A DNA stretch of 64,000 bases from Limonium bicolor (Eukaryota > Streptophyta > Magnoliopsida > Caryophyllales > Plumbaginaceae): positions 255,215,810 to 255,279,809 of the forward strand of contig CM041782.1 in the NCBI GenBank assembly GCA_023374045.1. Direction: 5' to 3'. Positions 1-9,720 of this stretch are shown in pieces. The number at the start of each line of letters is the position of its first letter. Position 1 is the stretch's first letter. The notes below the pieces were generated by a model. It saw only the letters and a list, made by a program, of their open reading frames with translations, was not told the origin of the DNA and searched no databases. The translations under genes and the position numbers were made by a program.

Positions 1-260
1 TGGACCGACCATGGGGACCGAACTTGCAAGGTCGGTCGGGCTTATATTTTGTGTACGGATTAAGTTTCTGGAACCGACCGAACATGGGACCGGACTTGGC
101 AAGTTTGGTCGGGCTTGAATTTTCAAAGGGAAGAAACTCTCGGGAATGGACCGAACATGCGACCGAACTTACAACGTCGGTCGGAGTAGAAATTTTGACG
201 GTAAAGTGTTCTGGAATGGACCGACCTTGTGTAAGGTCGGTCGGTAAGTTCGGTCGGACC
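1..260. repeat. GGTCGGTCGG-type palindromic motif cluster in LTR A
   Basis: Repeated short words GACCGACC, GACCGAAC and their complements GGTCGGTC and GTTCGGTC alternate with spacers of about 30-60 bp. They can pair with one another. The cluster may start left of the window. It occupies the same place, just upstream of the GAAGTTGTTAA landmark, as a GGTCCGGGAC cluster in LTR B. Confidence 0.75.
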
Positions 261-1762
261 AAAAACATGGTTTAAGGTTATGAGATGATATGTAATGATG
301 GGGATTGATTAGTAATGATGTTATGAAGTTGTTAAGGACATGTTAGGTGAGTTTTAATGACAATTAAGTGGGTGAAAAGTTGTATTGAAATGTAAAAGTA
401 AAACAAGCTAAAAGTGAAGTTATGTAACTAAGTTAACGGGGAAAAGTTATAAGCATTAGACATTAAGTAATCGTGCTACCCCGATGTTAATAAAAGTACA
501 TGTAATGTTATCAGTTGTTCGAGAATTGCTCGAGGAACGTAAGTGGACGTGATAAAGTGGACTCCGGTGACAGGTATGGTTTTCTTGCAACCTGTGTCCT
601 ACCGGATTACACCGGCATGTATGCCAATGTGTTTTTCTGTATGTTTGCCACGTTGTAAGATAAAACATGTAATGATTTTACAGTAATTCATTTATGTGGC
701 GTGTACAACTCCGATACCATTTAACCTCGGAAGTGTTAACCTTAGTTAACTGAGTCTAGGATCACATGAGAGTTCGGTATTCGGAGTAAACGACCCGAAC
801 CATGGGACGTACTAACCACGGCTATGCGTGCGTTAATTGTGTGATATGTGTATGTGAATGTAGGGATCTCCCTTGTGTGTCTAACCCAGTTGTAATACTG
901 TATGATGTGTAGTTATGATAGGCTCCATAGTGGGGTTCTAACTAATATCTAAAGTAATTATGCACTAACAGTGGTGAGGAATCCGGTTTGGCCGGTCGCG
1001 CGTTGTTTGGGAGAGGGTATCCTTCTTAGCCTTACCCTTCTCTTTGTTATGGTTGTTTCCCTCACGGGTTATGATCTCCCACTAGCTTATTCCAAAGCTT
1101 AGCTATTCTGACTTATGATCGGTTTAGGGGGAACATGTGTTTGTGTGGTGTGTTCGGGCCTCCAAACCCGAACCATCTTAACTTAAGTTACTCGTCCGAC
1201 TATTAGGACGGTAATGAGTGTTGTTGTTATTGTATAACGAGCTTACCATGAGGGTGACACCATTCTCTAGGCTCACCAGTGATTTAACTATGTTTGGGTC
1301 GGTTCCTAAGAGGACCGTTCCCGTTATGTTATGTGATGTTATTGTAAGCAATTCCTATTGCGATGTTATCATGTGCAAGTCGATATGTGAAAGTGTTGTT
1401 ATGTTTTGTTATGTGAGGAATGATATATGTTGTAAGATATGGAGTGTATGGATCATGGAAATGAATCCCAGTTTGTGATAAGAGGCGTTTAAGGATAACC
1501 CGATTTAAGGGCAAGTGTCGTCTATTAAGGAAGTAGCTCCATTAGAGGAGAAACACTCTAGGGACAATGAATACCATGAGTGACTTATCAAGTAAGGATG
1601 TACTATCCGTTGTCGAGCCATTGAGGCGATATGTTATGTGTTGTGTGTTTACAGTTGCATGCATGATTTAAATATAATCAACCACATGCTAAGACGACAA
1701 TTAGCTGTGCGTGGCCCGGTAGCATGTGGGCTGCAGGATTACCATACCAGCAAAGGTGCTGA

Positions 1763-1803
1763 GCCCCTTGGGGGCCACCCTTTCTCTTCTTTTCCTATTT
1801 CAG
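1763..1803 (+). promoter_or_regulatory. LTR A hairpin plus acceptor-like pyrimidine tract
   Basis: GCCCCTTGGGGGC can form a short hairpin. It is followed by a pyrimidine-rich tract ending in TTTCAG before GTAC, which looks like a plant 3' splice site. The same order is found at 6575, 57356 and, inverted, 62638. Function is inferred. Confidence 0.5.
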
Positions 1804-2043
1804 GTACAGAGAACTGGAAGCCGTTCGAGAGTAGGACGGGGTAGTCGTTGTACATGGGTAATCATTACGTGTATATATACAGTAGGTGTAGTAAGACCGA
1901 AATTGTTGTCGGCATCAGTTTATAAATACTCGGTATAGTTGAAAGGTGTATGTTGTTGTTGTTGTTAATGAAAAGGGATAGTAATGTGTAGTCACTCGGG
2001 AATTTAGCCCATCAGACCGGTACAATGTATATGTATTAGCCTT

Positions 2044-2065
2044 GTTAGCCACGTGGGTGGCTAAC
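2044..2065 (+). promoter_or_regulatory. Conserved 22-nt LTR hairpin (A copy)
   Basis: Perfect 9-bp arms GTTAGCCAC and GTGGCTAAC with a 4-nt loop, about 95 bp before the LTR end. Counterparts are at 6991, 57740 and 62386. Confidence 0.7.
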
Positions 2066-2158
2066 GGTGTGTAACACCAACGAGTTAAGTAATGTGATGA
2101 GGTTTGTTTTTCCGCTGCAGTTTATTGTAAGTGTGTTAATGTTGGATGGGGTGTTACA

Positions 2159-2296
2159 TTTAAACAATAAATTTGTGAGATAACAATAAAACATAAACTA
2201 GAGGAAAAACTAACCGAAGTGGAGAAATGAGCAAGAAAAGTGCTAATATAATATATGAAATACACCTACAAATCATGCTCATTTGGACACTTATCA
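2159..2296 (-). repeat. Truncated left LTR of the gag-only element
   Basis: Nearly identical to 6299-6435 of the right LTR. The right LTR has about 104 more bases before its end, bounded by two copies of CACTTATCA (ending 6435 and 6539). The left LTR has one copy, as expected from a deletion between short direct repeats. The rest of this LTR is cut off by LTR A. Confidence 0.75.
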
Positions 2297-2309
2297 CACC
2301 CCCACACTT
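2297..2309 (-). other. Polypurine tract of the gag-only element
   Basis: On the minus strand AAGTGTGGGGGTG directly precedes the LTR start TGATAAGTG. This is the plus-strand priming site for reverse transcription. Confidence 0.65.
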
Positions 2310-3445
2310 ATCTTTTTGCTTGTCCTCAAGCAAAATCACGTACCCAAGTAAGTAGGGAATGCTCAATACTAACAAATATTATTCTGAAGGGTAGGATAAA
2401 CATGATCTTTTTTAAACTTATTGAGGAGTGTGAAAAATTAACTGCTGGTGGCATAGGTGTGCTCAGGGTAAAAATAAAATATAGAGTTTCGGGGTATGAT
2501 CTAAGGTACTTCAATGTTTCTTTTGTTTAGGTGACTGGGAAGTTTTACCATGGCCAACTTCTCTCAAGAATGGGCATTGAGGAGAAAACAAAAGGAAAAA
2601 ATAGATTTATGCATTTGTTTCACTTTTACATAAGGGATGAGAAGATAATAGATAAGCATCAAGCTTTTGTATTTAAGAACACTCAACTCTCTTTTGTTGG
2701 TTACCAATGGTGTCTCGTAAGTCCCTTATTATTTTTTGTATTCTTCTTTTTTTTTAAACAGAGAAGTACCCCTTAGCAATCCCTAAGAGAGAAGACAGAA
2801 GGAAACCCTGAGCAATAAAATCCAACCATTTGCAGATTATTTGGTCACACCGCATACAAAATGCTCCTCAAAAGTAATCAAAATTTTAAAATTTTTACCA
2901 TTTATCCCACAATTCATAACAGTATTTATTCTTAAAGAGAACAACCCACATATAAAGGGTCCATGATATTGAATTGGACAAACGCATGATAAGGAGAGAG
3001 ATTAAACATTTAAACACAAATTGTCACCGAAAAGGGCACACTCCGCCACACTTAAATTGAAAAATGTCCTCATTGTTCACCAGAAAAACAAGGGAAGGTT
3101 TCAGAAGACCTTTTCGGTAAGTAGATAAAATAGAGATAACACAAAGATCACAAATAAACATTTAAGCACATAAACGCTCCTCTACAGTTTTTATTTAAAA
3201 TAAAAGCATAATTAAAGAACTGGTACTCCCCTGATATTATTTTTGCTAGTTGTTGAAGGAGTTCCCCCACACTTGAGCTTCAGCCTCAAGTAGCGTAGCT
3301 TGGTTGCAGTGTAGATACGAAGGTGCACCTGCATAAGACACTAGAAGCAACCATACTAAAAACGGGGTTAAAAGTTAGCAAAAATAAAATTTAAAGAGAA
3401 CCTGAAAATTAAAAGAGCATAAAAGCAAATAAAATAAAAGTTCAT

Positions 3446-3500
3446 CCGGGTTGCCTCCCGGGAAGCTGCCCTTTTTTAACGTCTTTGGCTGGACGCCTGC
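3446..3500 (-). other. Conserved internal block typical of Tat/Athila elements
   Basis: Contains GGTTGCCTCCCGGGAAGC and AACGTCTTTGGCTGGACGC. From memory, close variants recur in the 3' internal region of many plant Ty3/gypsy elements. No open frame crosses it convincingly. Confidence 0.5.
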
Positions 3501-3722
3501 TTCGTTATCCTGGATCAAAACAAAATGTTACCTCGGCATATAAAATAAGAAAATTAATACTCCACAAAATCTGGTGTTTGAGAAGGTACTGCCGGGAACG
3601 TAGTTCTAACAGAAGATCCGGTGGTGATGATTTTTCTTCCTCAAATTGGAGGATATAAACATCTTCCTCTTGTAGGTGAGGCTCGTAGAAAGAACGCTGT
3701 TTGATATCATCTTCAGAGAAAG

Positions 3723-4106
3723 TTAATTCTTTGAAGGTGATAGTGGCGTTTTGTTTGGATATCTTGGGGGAGGTGATGGCAATTCCTTCTCTTCATTTCC
3801 GAGGATGTAAATATCCTCATTTTCTGGATAGAGCACAGAGAAGGATGGAAACTGGCGGTAGGCGATTGTAGAGGGAAGAGAATAACTTACATCCGTAGTG
3901 GGGTGTTCTACCTCATGAATTATGTCGCTCTTTGGTTGCTGTTCTGGTTGAGCGAGACTCTCTAGGTAATCTGGTTGATCTTCTAACCAGAGTTGTTCTT
4001 GGAATATGAGACAATCCTCATAATCATGAGCTCCCCCACATACGGAGCAGTATAAATACAGTGGAAAGCAAAACTCTTGCTCGTACACCTGTTCCATTTG
4101 CCACAT
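3723..4106 (-). pseudogene. Gag C-terminal remnant with CCHC-type zinc knuckle
   Basis: The minus-strand frame of 127 codons carries CSVCGGAHDYEDC near residues 21-33. This CX2CX3HX4C finger with the CGGxH core is known from gag proteins of plant Athila/Tat elements, where gag forms the particle and binds genomic RNA. An acidic, proline-rich tail follows. A full gag would be several hundred residues and I see no upstream capsid region in this frame, so this is a fragment. No pol follows it. Identification rests on the one finger plus the surrounding LTR, primer site and polypurine tract. Confidence 0.5.
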
Positions 4107-4401
4107 ACAGATAAATTTTTTTTTTGGAATTTTCGTATATAAGACGTAACTACTGAAATAGATTAGAGAATAAAATAATTAGAAACAAACACAATAATAA
4201 TATAAGTGGTTCGGTGGAGAAATGAAAAAGCTGGAGCAATTTGGAGATGGACTGGAGTCGTGCGAGCTCGTTCTTCCCTTTGGGGCAAGCTGGAGAATTG
4301 AAGAAGTTCGGGGAAGAACAGACTGAAACGGCGCGTCGAGCTAAGGAAATGGGGACTTCCGCTTTGTTATAGGCGGACACGGCTGCGGCGTGAATTGGAG
4401 A

Positions 4402-4496
4402 CGTCCGCCTGGACAACCGCGGCTAAAGAGGCGGATAGGAGGCGGACCAGCTTCAGTGACGTCCGCGTCTGTTGAGGCGGACAGGAGGCGGACACA
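4402..4496. repeat. GGCGGAC / GTCCGCC short inverted motif cluster
   Basis: Several copies of GTCCGC and GGCGGAC within about 95 bp of the internal region between gag and primer site. The same word family recurs in the element's LTR at about 5950-6165. Confidence 0.6.
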
Positions 4497-4724
4497 CCCC
4501 TGTTCGTTTTTTTTTTCGATTACGTAGTTACTGAAACAAAACAACAGATTAGGAAACAAACACACTAAAAAATATAACAAAATATAAAAGATAATTAATA
4601 TAAATTACAAACATAAAATATAAACGAAATAAAAGATAATTAATAAAACAATAACAAAATAATAAACAAAATATTCTAATATAACAAGTGAATAATCCGG
4701 GGCTTAGGGACTACAATAAACTAG

Positions 4725-4742
4725 TCCCCGGCAACGGCGCCA
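4725..4742 (-). other. Primer binding site for tRNA-Asp
   Basis: The plus strand reads TCCCCGGCAACGGCGCCA, which equals, from memory, the last 18 nt of plant tRNA-Asp(GUC) including CCA. The minus-strand element RNA is therefore complementary to that tRNA. It starts 3 bp inside the LTR end at 4746, the usual position. Confidence 0.85.
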
Positions 4743-4840
4743 TTTTGCAGACGTGTATATCTGAGTGGTTAAATTGGTGTAAAAATAAAAGAAAAGAAAT
4801 TAAAAACTCAAAATAAACGTCAGGCTGCAAACAAATCCCG

Positions 4841-4857
4841 GTCGTGGTAGTATAGTG
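4841..4857 (+). other. tRNA-Asp 5'-end-like sequence in the LTR
   Basis: GTCGTGGTAGTATAGTG matches 16 of 17 positions of the plant tRNA-Asp(GUC) 5' end as I recall it. It lies about 100 bp from the primer site and in the same orientation. There is no anticodon or T arm, so it is not a tRNA gene. Confidence 0.5.
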
Positions 4858-5949
4858 AAATGTAAGCGACCGGATGTCGAACCGTGGGACTAATATACAT
4901 ATAATAGTACCTAAGCGTGTCACAAGAGGGGGGATTATTGAGGTATTAAAAATAAAAGGAAAGAGAAAAATAAACACAGTTAATAGATAAATTAAATGGA
5001 ACTCTGGGTCAGGTTATTATAATCTGCATAATTAAGCTAACTCTACTGGTTTAATAATTTGGCAAGGTTCCTGTTATTATCTTAAGGTCCAATGAAAACT
5101 CATAAGAACTCGTTCCAGTTGTGCAAGGTCCGATGAAAACTCAAGCACCCACTGGTGGACGGCAGAGGAGTATTGAGGAATTACATTTGCATCTGAAAAT
5201 ACTAACTTATTAAATCATAATAAGCTTTCTCCAAATTTACGTCTTAATTAACCTATCTATTTATCACCTGGTCTGATCAAAATAGACTTAGTAAAGCAAT
5301 TTAATAAACTCATGACATTTATTAAAAAGGTGCGAGATAACCTTTAAACCGCAACAAACTATATTTAAATTAAACCAGTAAAAATATTGCATAATTAATA
5401 CAAACACATAATAACCATTCCCAGAGTATGAATATTCTAGCCTAACATATTAAATAGATAAACAGAAACAAGAGTAGTAGAAATCATCTGTAGTCACTCC
5501 TGTATTCGTTATGCTATTTTGTATACGTAGGACTAGAGGTGAATATGGTGGGAAGTGAAATAAAAATGGAGAAGACGGGAGGAGAGAAATGAGATGAACG
5601 TGTGATGTGTGGTGAAGTGGTACGGTGATGGATTGTATGGGTGGAGGATGTGTCAATGAAAGGAGAAGGTACGTGTGTTTATATAGAGGAAGCGAAGGTT
5701 TGAAGATAGACAGACGCGTGAGCAAGTTGAAGAATGGATTGAGGTGGTGGAAGATCATTTATTGCGTTTGATTGCAGCTCATTGATTGCTCTCATTTATT
5801 GCAGGGGACAGAGCTCACGCGTGAATTAAGGTAGGCGCCTGCAAGTTGGAGACAGTGGACGAGTTGCAGCGGGCGAGTTGGAGACAGTCGGCGCGAAGAA
5901 GAAAACTGTTCGTGTCATTTTCAGATCTGATTTTTACTCGTGTCTGCAT

Positions 5950-6165
5950 GGTGTCCGCCCACAACCAGGCGGTTGCATTTGGTGTCCGCCTCCTTGACCG
6001 CCCCTATCTAGGCGGTTGCCTATTCCTTCCGCCTCATTGACCGCCCCTATGTAGGCGGTTGCCTATTCTTACCGCCCTCACGTCCGCTTGGCTATAGGCG
6101 GTTTGGAATGTGTATGTCCGCCCTAATATAGGCGGTTGCTTCCAGTCTTGTCCGCCTAAATCCAT
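5950..6165. repeat. CCGCC ... GGCGG palindrome cluster in LTR
   Basis: Repeated units such as ACCGCCCCTAT, a 2-base variable step, then AGGCGGTTGCCTATTC occur at least twice nearly unchanged, with several more CCGCC/GGCGG pairs. Each pair can form a small stem-loop. Confidence 0.7.
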
Positions 6166-6574
6166 GACGTACATGGCTTACTTCTGCTACAACTTTGACC
6201 GGCTCTAGATTCTTCGTTTGGACTCCGTTTTCTGAGCCGTTTGCGTCTATGCGTTTGTCTCTTCGTCTACTTTACTCCCAGCTTGGTTTTCCTCATGTTT
6301 AAGCAATAAATTTGTGAGATAACAATAAAACATAAACTAGAGGAAAAACTAACCGAAGTGGAGAAATGAGCAAGAAAAGTGCTAATATAATATATGAAAT
6401 ACACCTACAAATCATGCTCATTTGGACACTTATCACATAATTATAGGAAAAACCCAAGATAAGTGAGAAACATTACTTAAAATGCAGCAAATTATAAGGT
6501 GATTAAACCTTAATAAGTCTATATGTTTTGCACTTATCACGGGGTATGCGGAAGTCATATGCAGCGTAAGCTGA

Positions 6575-6604
6575 GCCCCTTGGGGCACTGTTTTTATTGT
6601 ACAG
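6575..6604 (+). promoter_or_regulatory. B1 LTR hairpin plus acceptor-like tract
   Basis: GCCCCTTGGGGC forms a 5-bp stem, followed by a T-rich stretch ending in ACAG before GTAC. It matches the A, B2 and E counterparts in order and spacing. Confidence 0.5.
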
Positions 6605-6990
6605 GTACTGAAGCGGTTATGGTCATGGTAAGAGACCGACGACTATGCTTAGATAGCTATAAAAGAATTCTAGATAGTAGAGAATTGTATAAGGCTTGTA
6701 GCCTTTGATGTAGAAGTGTACCAAGCGGAGCACCATTATGTATTTGTAAGGTATGTAGCTTGTGAGGAATGGGTAGATGCTAGACTCTCAATGAGTATGT
6801 ATAAACTTGAAAGGGCAGTTGTATTTGGATTTGGATCTTAGTAAACTCGGTATGTTGTATTGTAATTATGGAGCATTGTATTGAATGGAGAGTTGTAGTA
6901 TTTGGTTTGTACTTGTAGTATGGATTGTAACTATGTAGTACTCGGGTATTCTGGTCCATCAGACCGATGCTGTAAGTAGTAGTAGGCCTT

Positions 6991-7012
6991 GTTAGTCCCA
7001 TGGTTGGCTAAC
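6991..7012 (+). promoter_or_regulatory. Conserved 22-nt LTR hairpin (B1 copy, degraded)
   Basis: Outer arm GTTAG/CTAAC is intact. Inner positions carry one possible G:T pair and two mismatches. It aligns with the perfect copies at 2044, 57740 and 62386. Confidence 0.55.
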
Positions 7013-7116
7013 AGCATTGTATCACCCACCGTTGTGTAAGTAAGTATCCACTGCGAAGGTATGTATGTATGAGGGGATTAGACGGTAATGACAGTATTTG
7101 CGGTAGGGGTGTTACA

Positions 7117-8971
7117 AAAAGTGGTATCAGAGCGACTCGCTCTGACGACTGGAAATACCGAGATTAGGAAATACCAAGTTAGGAATTAGAAGCTTAGGGC
7201 TAAGGGCTGAGTGATAACGTTAGAGATACGCTAGTAAGGAACTCCCGGTGTGTACCGGATACCTACAATACCAGTCCCGCCCACCGCATTCCCATTGTAT
7301 AACTTGGGAAAGAACGTCAGAGAGAAGGAAAGTCCTCTCTTACTCGAGAATACCCGATCTGGCAGTTGTGAAATCACCGTACGGTAAACAAGAACCGGCA
7401 TATAGTGGATTCCAAGAATTGGAAGTCCTGAAGATGGTTCCCGGTTGAGCAACAATACCCGCACTTAATTGCAGTGGAATGAGTACTCCAACCATAAGGA
7501 GGCTACAACTTACAACAGCATGGGGCGACATGCTTAGTAGTCACGGAACCTGGCTAGTCAACCGGCAGCAAGAAAAGAAGCACTAAACGTGCAACAGAGC
7601 GGAAGAAGGAACAATAATAAAACTCGAGACACAAGTCTACGGGACAGTAATAGCTAAAACAACACCACTAACGGTATGCTAGCTGACTAAGGACATAGTC
7701 AAGAGTGGTTAATTCCAAAACTGTAAAGCCAAGAGGTTACAATACCTGGCCAACATAGCTCAGGCAGCTACCCGAACATTCATGAGATATAATCCGACAT
7801 AACTACAGAGTAGTGCCTAAACAAGCTAAGGCTCGGTGACCACAATAAACGGGTGTGAACGAGCAACAAGGAAAAACACAAAACCAAATAAATGAAAATC
7901 TCCAAGGACTGAAGAAGTACCCCGATCAACGATAGTCATGTCAAGATCACTGAGAAGTTACTTAAAAGATCGAGTATCCCAAACATAAATCAATAGATCA
8001 AACAAAGAGTCTACAAGACTACCAAATACGAGTGGAAACCATACCGTGACCGGTATAGGTTTACCCAAAAACCACCAGTTCCTTGCACTTGCCATGGTAA
8101 GTGCAGTAAGAACACGAACATGTAGAGGAACCCTAACATACCACAAGTACATAATAATGTACCGTGACTGCAATGAAGAAACTACAGGATCACACATCCT
8201 AAAAACTGGAAGTATGGAACCTTGAAAAGGCCTAACAGGCCTACCAATGTATTAAGAACATACCAGTTAGCGGGAAGCTGGACTTGGTCAAGACCTCAGA
8301 CATGGCCACGCCATGTAAAACTTCTTTTAACACCGAACTGTTATTTCAAAACCCAAATTTTTCTTTCAAAACCACAACCCCTCCTTTAAACCTTGGATTA
8401 TTAAAACCAAACCAATAGAATTACGGTGAGTATCATAGAATGATACAAAAGGAGTTGACAATAGAATACTTCACCTAGGCGTGTGACGAGCACTATGAGT
8501 GTACCCAAATATGGGATGTGGGACGACCACACTCTGAAGAAGCTTGCGGGCCTGACAGATAGTCAGGTAAGTGGTAACACACCAATAAGGTACCCCACGT
8601 ATGTATACATGTAGTGTATGAAACACGGGAAGTAGTCAACTCCGTTCTACGAACCATGAGTAAGTTCAAACCAAAACAGCTGGACACCTCAAACGATCAA
8701 GGAGAAGGAACTCAACCAAGTAATGAGTATAAAAGAACTTAGAGAACGCATCTGAAGGTAAGGAATGAGGATAAGGAAGCGCAAAGAGCGCAGACTAGTA
8801 GGTATAGACATTGGACATGTCTCAAGACTTCAATCAAATACGTGACAACTGGAAGGGATACCCAGCCTAAGCATAGTAAGGCAAATGCCTATCATGAACA
8901 CAACAATGTTCAATAAATGGGACAGAGTTCCCAAGAACAATTACCAGGACAACCAGGGAGTATAATCCATC
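7117..8971 (+). mobile_element. B1 non-coding internal domain, left part
   Basis: It aligns along its length with 57867 to about 59690, yet neither strand has a gag, protease, reverse transcriptase or integrase frame in either copy. Conserved but coding-free internal DNA between a long LTR and a tRNA-Met primer site is the definition of a LARD-type element. It is interrupted at 8971 by the CACTA transposon and resumes at 15001. Confidence 0.7.
7122..7144 (+). other. Primer binding site (tRNA-Met type) overlapping a hairpin, B1
   Basis: TGGTATCAGAGC starts 5 bp after the LTR end and matches the initiator-Met-tRNA primer site of many plant Ty3/gypsy elements. CAGAGCG (7128-7134) and CGCTCTG (7138-7144) form a 7-bp stem with a 3-nt loop overlapping the site. 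Confidence 0.8.
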
Positions 8972-8984
8972 CACTGGTGGAACG
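8972..8984 (+). repeat. CACTA left terminal inverted repeat
   Basis: CACTGGTGGAACG is the exact complement of 14988-15000. It is a CACTG variant of the CACTA end and is preceded by the ATC duplication. Confidence 0.9.
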
Positions 8985-9123
8985 CGACCCATTAATTACG
9001 GTCCAAAACCGTGTATAATTACGGTTCTGGACCGTAATCTACGCGGGCGTCAATAAAGATGACGTTTCTTTAATTACGGTTTAAAACCGTAATTAAAGTC
9101 CCTTTTCCGGCCCGCGTGTCATT

Positions 9124-9229
9124 GACTTTACATTACGGTTATTTGTAAAACCGTGATCTAAAGTCTTTTGGCGCGCGCGAACCAAAGGACTTTAGATCAC
9201 GGTTTTACAAATAACCGTAATGTAAAGTC
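9124..9229. repeat. Left subterminal 42-bp-arm perfect palindrome
   Basis: Arms 9124-9165 and 9188-9229 are perfect complements over 42 bp and consist of ACGGTT-type subterminal repeats. The 22-bp centre adds five more pairs (TTTGG/CCAAA) around a GC-alternating loop. Adjacent 8995-9120 and 9230-9275 hold further looser ACGGTT/AACCGT pairs, the presumed transposase binding array. Confidence 0.9.
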
Positions 9230-9600
9230 GACACTTTAGATGACGGTTTTGGCAATAACCGTCATCTAAAGTCTTCCAGATGGTCTCCTTTACTTCTTGC
9301 GGGACTTGGTTCCATGTGTGGTTGATGCAGCAATGTGATCTGGCCAGAGTCCCTAGCATACTACCGAACTCTGACCTGCTGCCCCCACCATACCTCCCAT
9401 ACTGGTCCCACAGAAGACTAATCTGATCCTCTTTCTGCAGTTTCAACCCACGGGTCGGACCTCTACCTCTGGGTCTCTGAGACAACAGCAGTAGTAGCAG
9501 CGGCAGATGTAGATGGGACCGGTACCATTCGCTGCCCATTTTCCTCCTCCTCACGACAAAATAAATCGAACTCTGCATCAGCCATGTCCTGATCAGCCAT
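9192..9600 (-). pseudogene. CACTA second ORF, Ptta/En/Spm-type N-terminal fragment
   Basis: A possible ATG lies at 9600, just after an acceptor-like TTGCAG on the minus strand. The acidic N-terminal part must change frame near 9480 to join the recognisable part, which contains RGRGPTRGLKLQK, SEFGSMLGTLARSH and WNQVPQEVKETIWKTL. These resemble the plant Ptta/En/Spm transposase family (PF03004), the DNA-binding partner of tnp2. The frame then runs into the subterminal palindrome, so the C-terminal half is missing. A GTAAGT donor at about 9713 lies just beyond the end of the tnp2 frame, which suggests both proteins come from one spliced transcript. Confidence 0.55.
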
Positions 9601-9720
9601 GCCTGCAAGGATTGAAATACAATTTGAATTAAATTAAGCATTTCATAATGGTCATAACAAGCAATAAATAAAGAGTGGTAATTTCATATAAATTTTTATA
9701 GTAATAACTTACATACACCA

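Larger units (their letters stand above)
1..2158 (+). mobile_element. Family A LTR, right part (cut by window start)
   Basis: No coding sequence. It ends at 2158 in GGGGTGTTACA, the CA-type end of many plant Ty3/gypsy LTRs. No primer site follows, so this is a 3' LTR or solo LTR. It shares a series of landmarks in order with B LTRs: a palindrome-rich block, the context GAAGTTGTTAA (about 325-341), a CCCC-GGGG hairpin with a splice-acceptor-like tract, ATCAGACCG (about 2010), a 22-nt hairpin and CCGCTGC before the end. It abuts the gag-only element with no gap, which suggests A inserted into that element's left LTR. The family call is by comparison within this window only. Confidence 0.75.
2159..6539 (-). 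mobile_element. Gag-only Ty3/gypsy (Tat/Athila-like) derivative, minus strand
   Basis: Read on the minus strand the order is LTR (6539 to 4746), tRNA-Asp primer site (4742-4725), internal region with a gag remnant, polypurine tract (2309-2297), then a short piece of the second LTR (2296-2159). The internal region is only about 2.4 kb and no protease, reverse transcriptase or integrase is seen, so the element is non-autonomous (TR-GAG-like). The block at 3446-3500 and the TTGAGGACAAG motif beside the polypurine tract (minus strand, about 2320-2331) are, from my knowledge, common in plant Tat/Athila internal regions. The right side lies in a B LTR: B2 reads CGGGGTATGCGG at 57321 where this copy starts CGGGG at 6540. 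Confidence 0.75.
4746..6539 (-). repeat. Full-length (5') LTR of the gag-only element
   Basis: It reads TG...CA on both strands: plus TGCAGACG ... CTTATCA. Length is 1794 bp. It is flanked by the primer site on one side and by B LTR sequence on the other. It has no credible gene. It holds a tRNA-Asp-like stretch (4841-4857) and a GGCGG palindrome cluster (5950-6165). Confidence 0.75.
6540..7116 (+). mobile_element. Family B LTR, right end (element B1)
   Basis: Homologous to 57321-57866. It ends GGGGTGTTACA at 7116 and is followed by AAAAG and a primer site, so it is a 5' LTR. The rest of the LTR has been displaced left by the gag-only insertion and is not in the window. Confidence 0.8.

Noticed and set aside
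2531..2776. 81-codon plus-strand frame
   Set aside because: It runs antisense through the 3' internal region of the gag-only element and ends in a poly-T/poly-F tract; no motif recognised.
4841..4875. A tRNA-Asp gene
   Set aside because: Only the first 17 nt match; no anticodon stem, T arm or B box follows.
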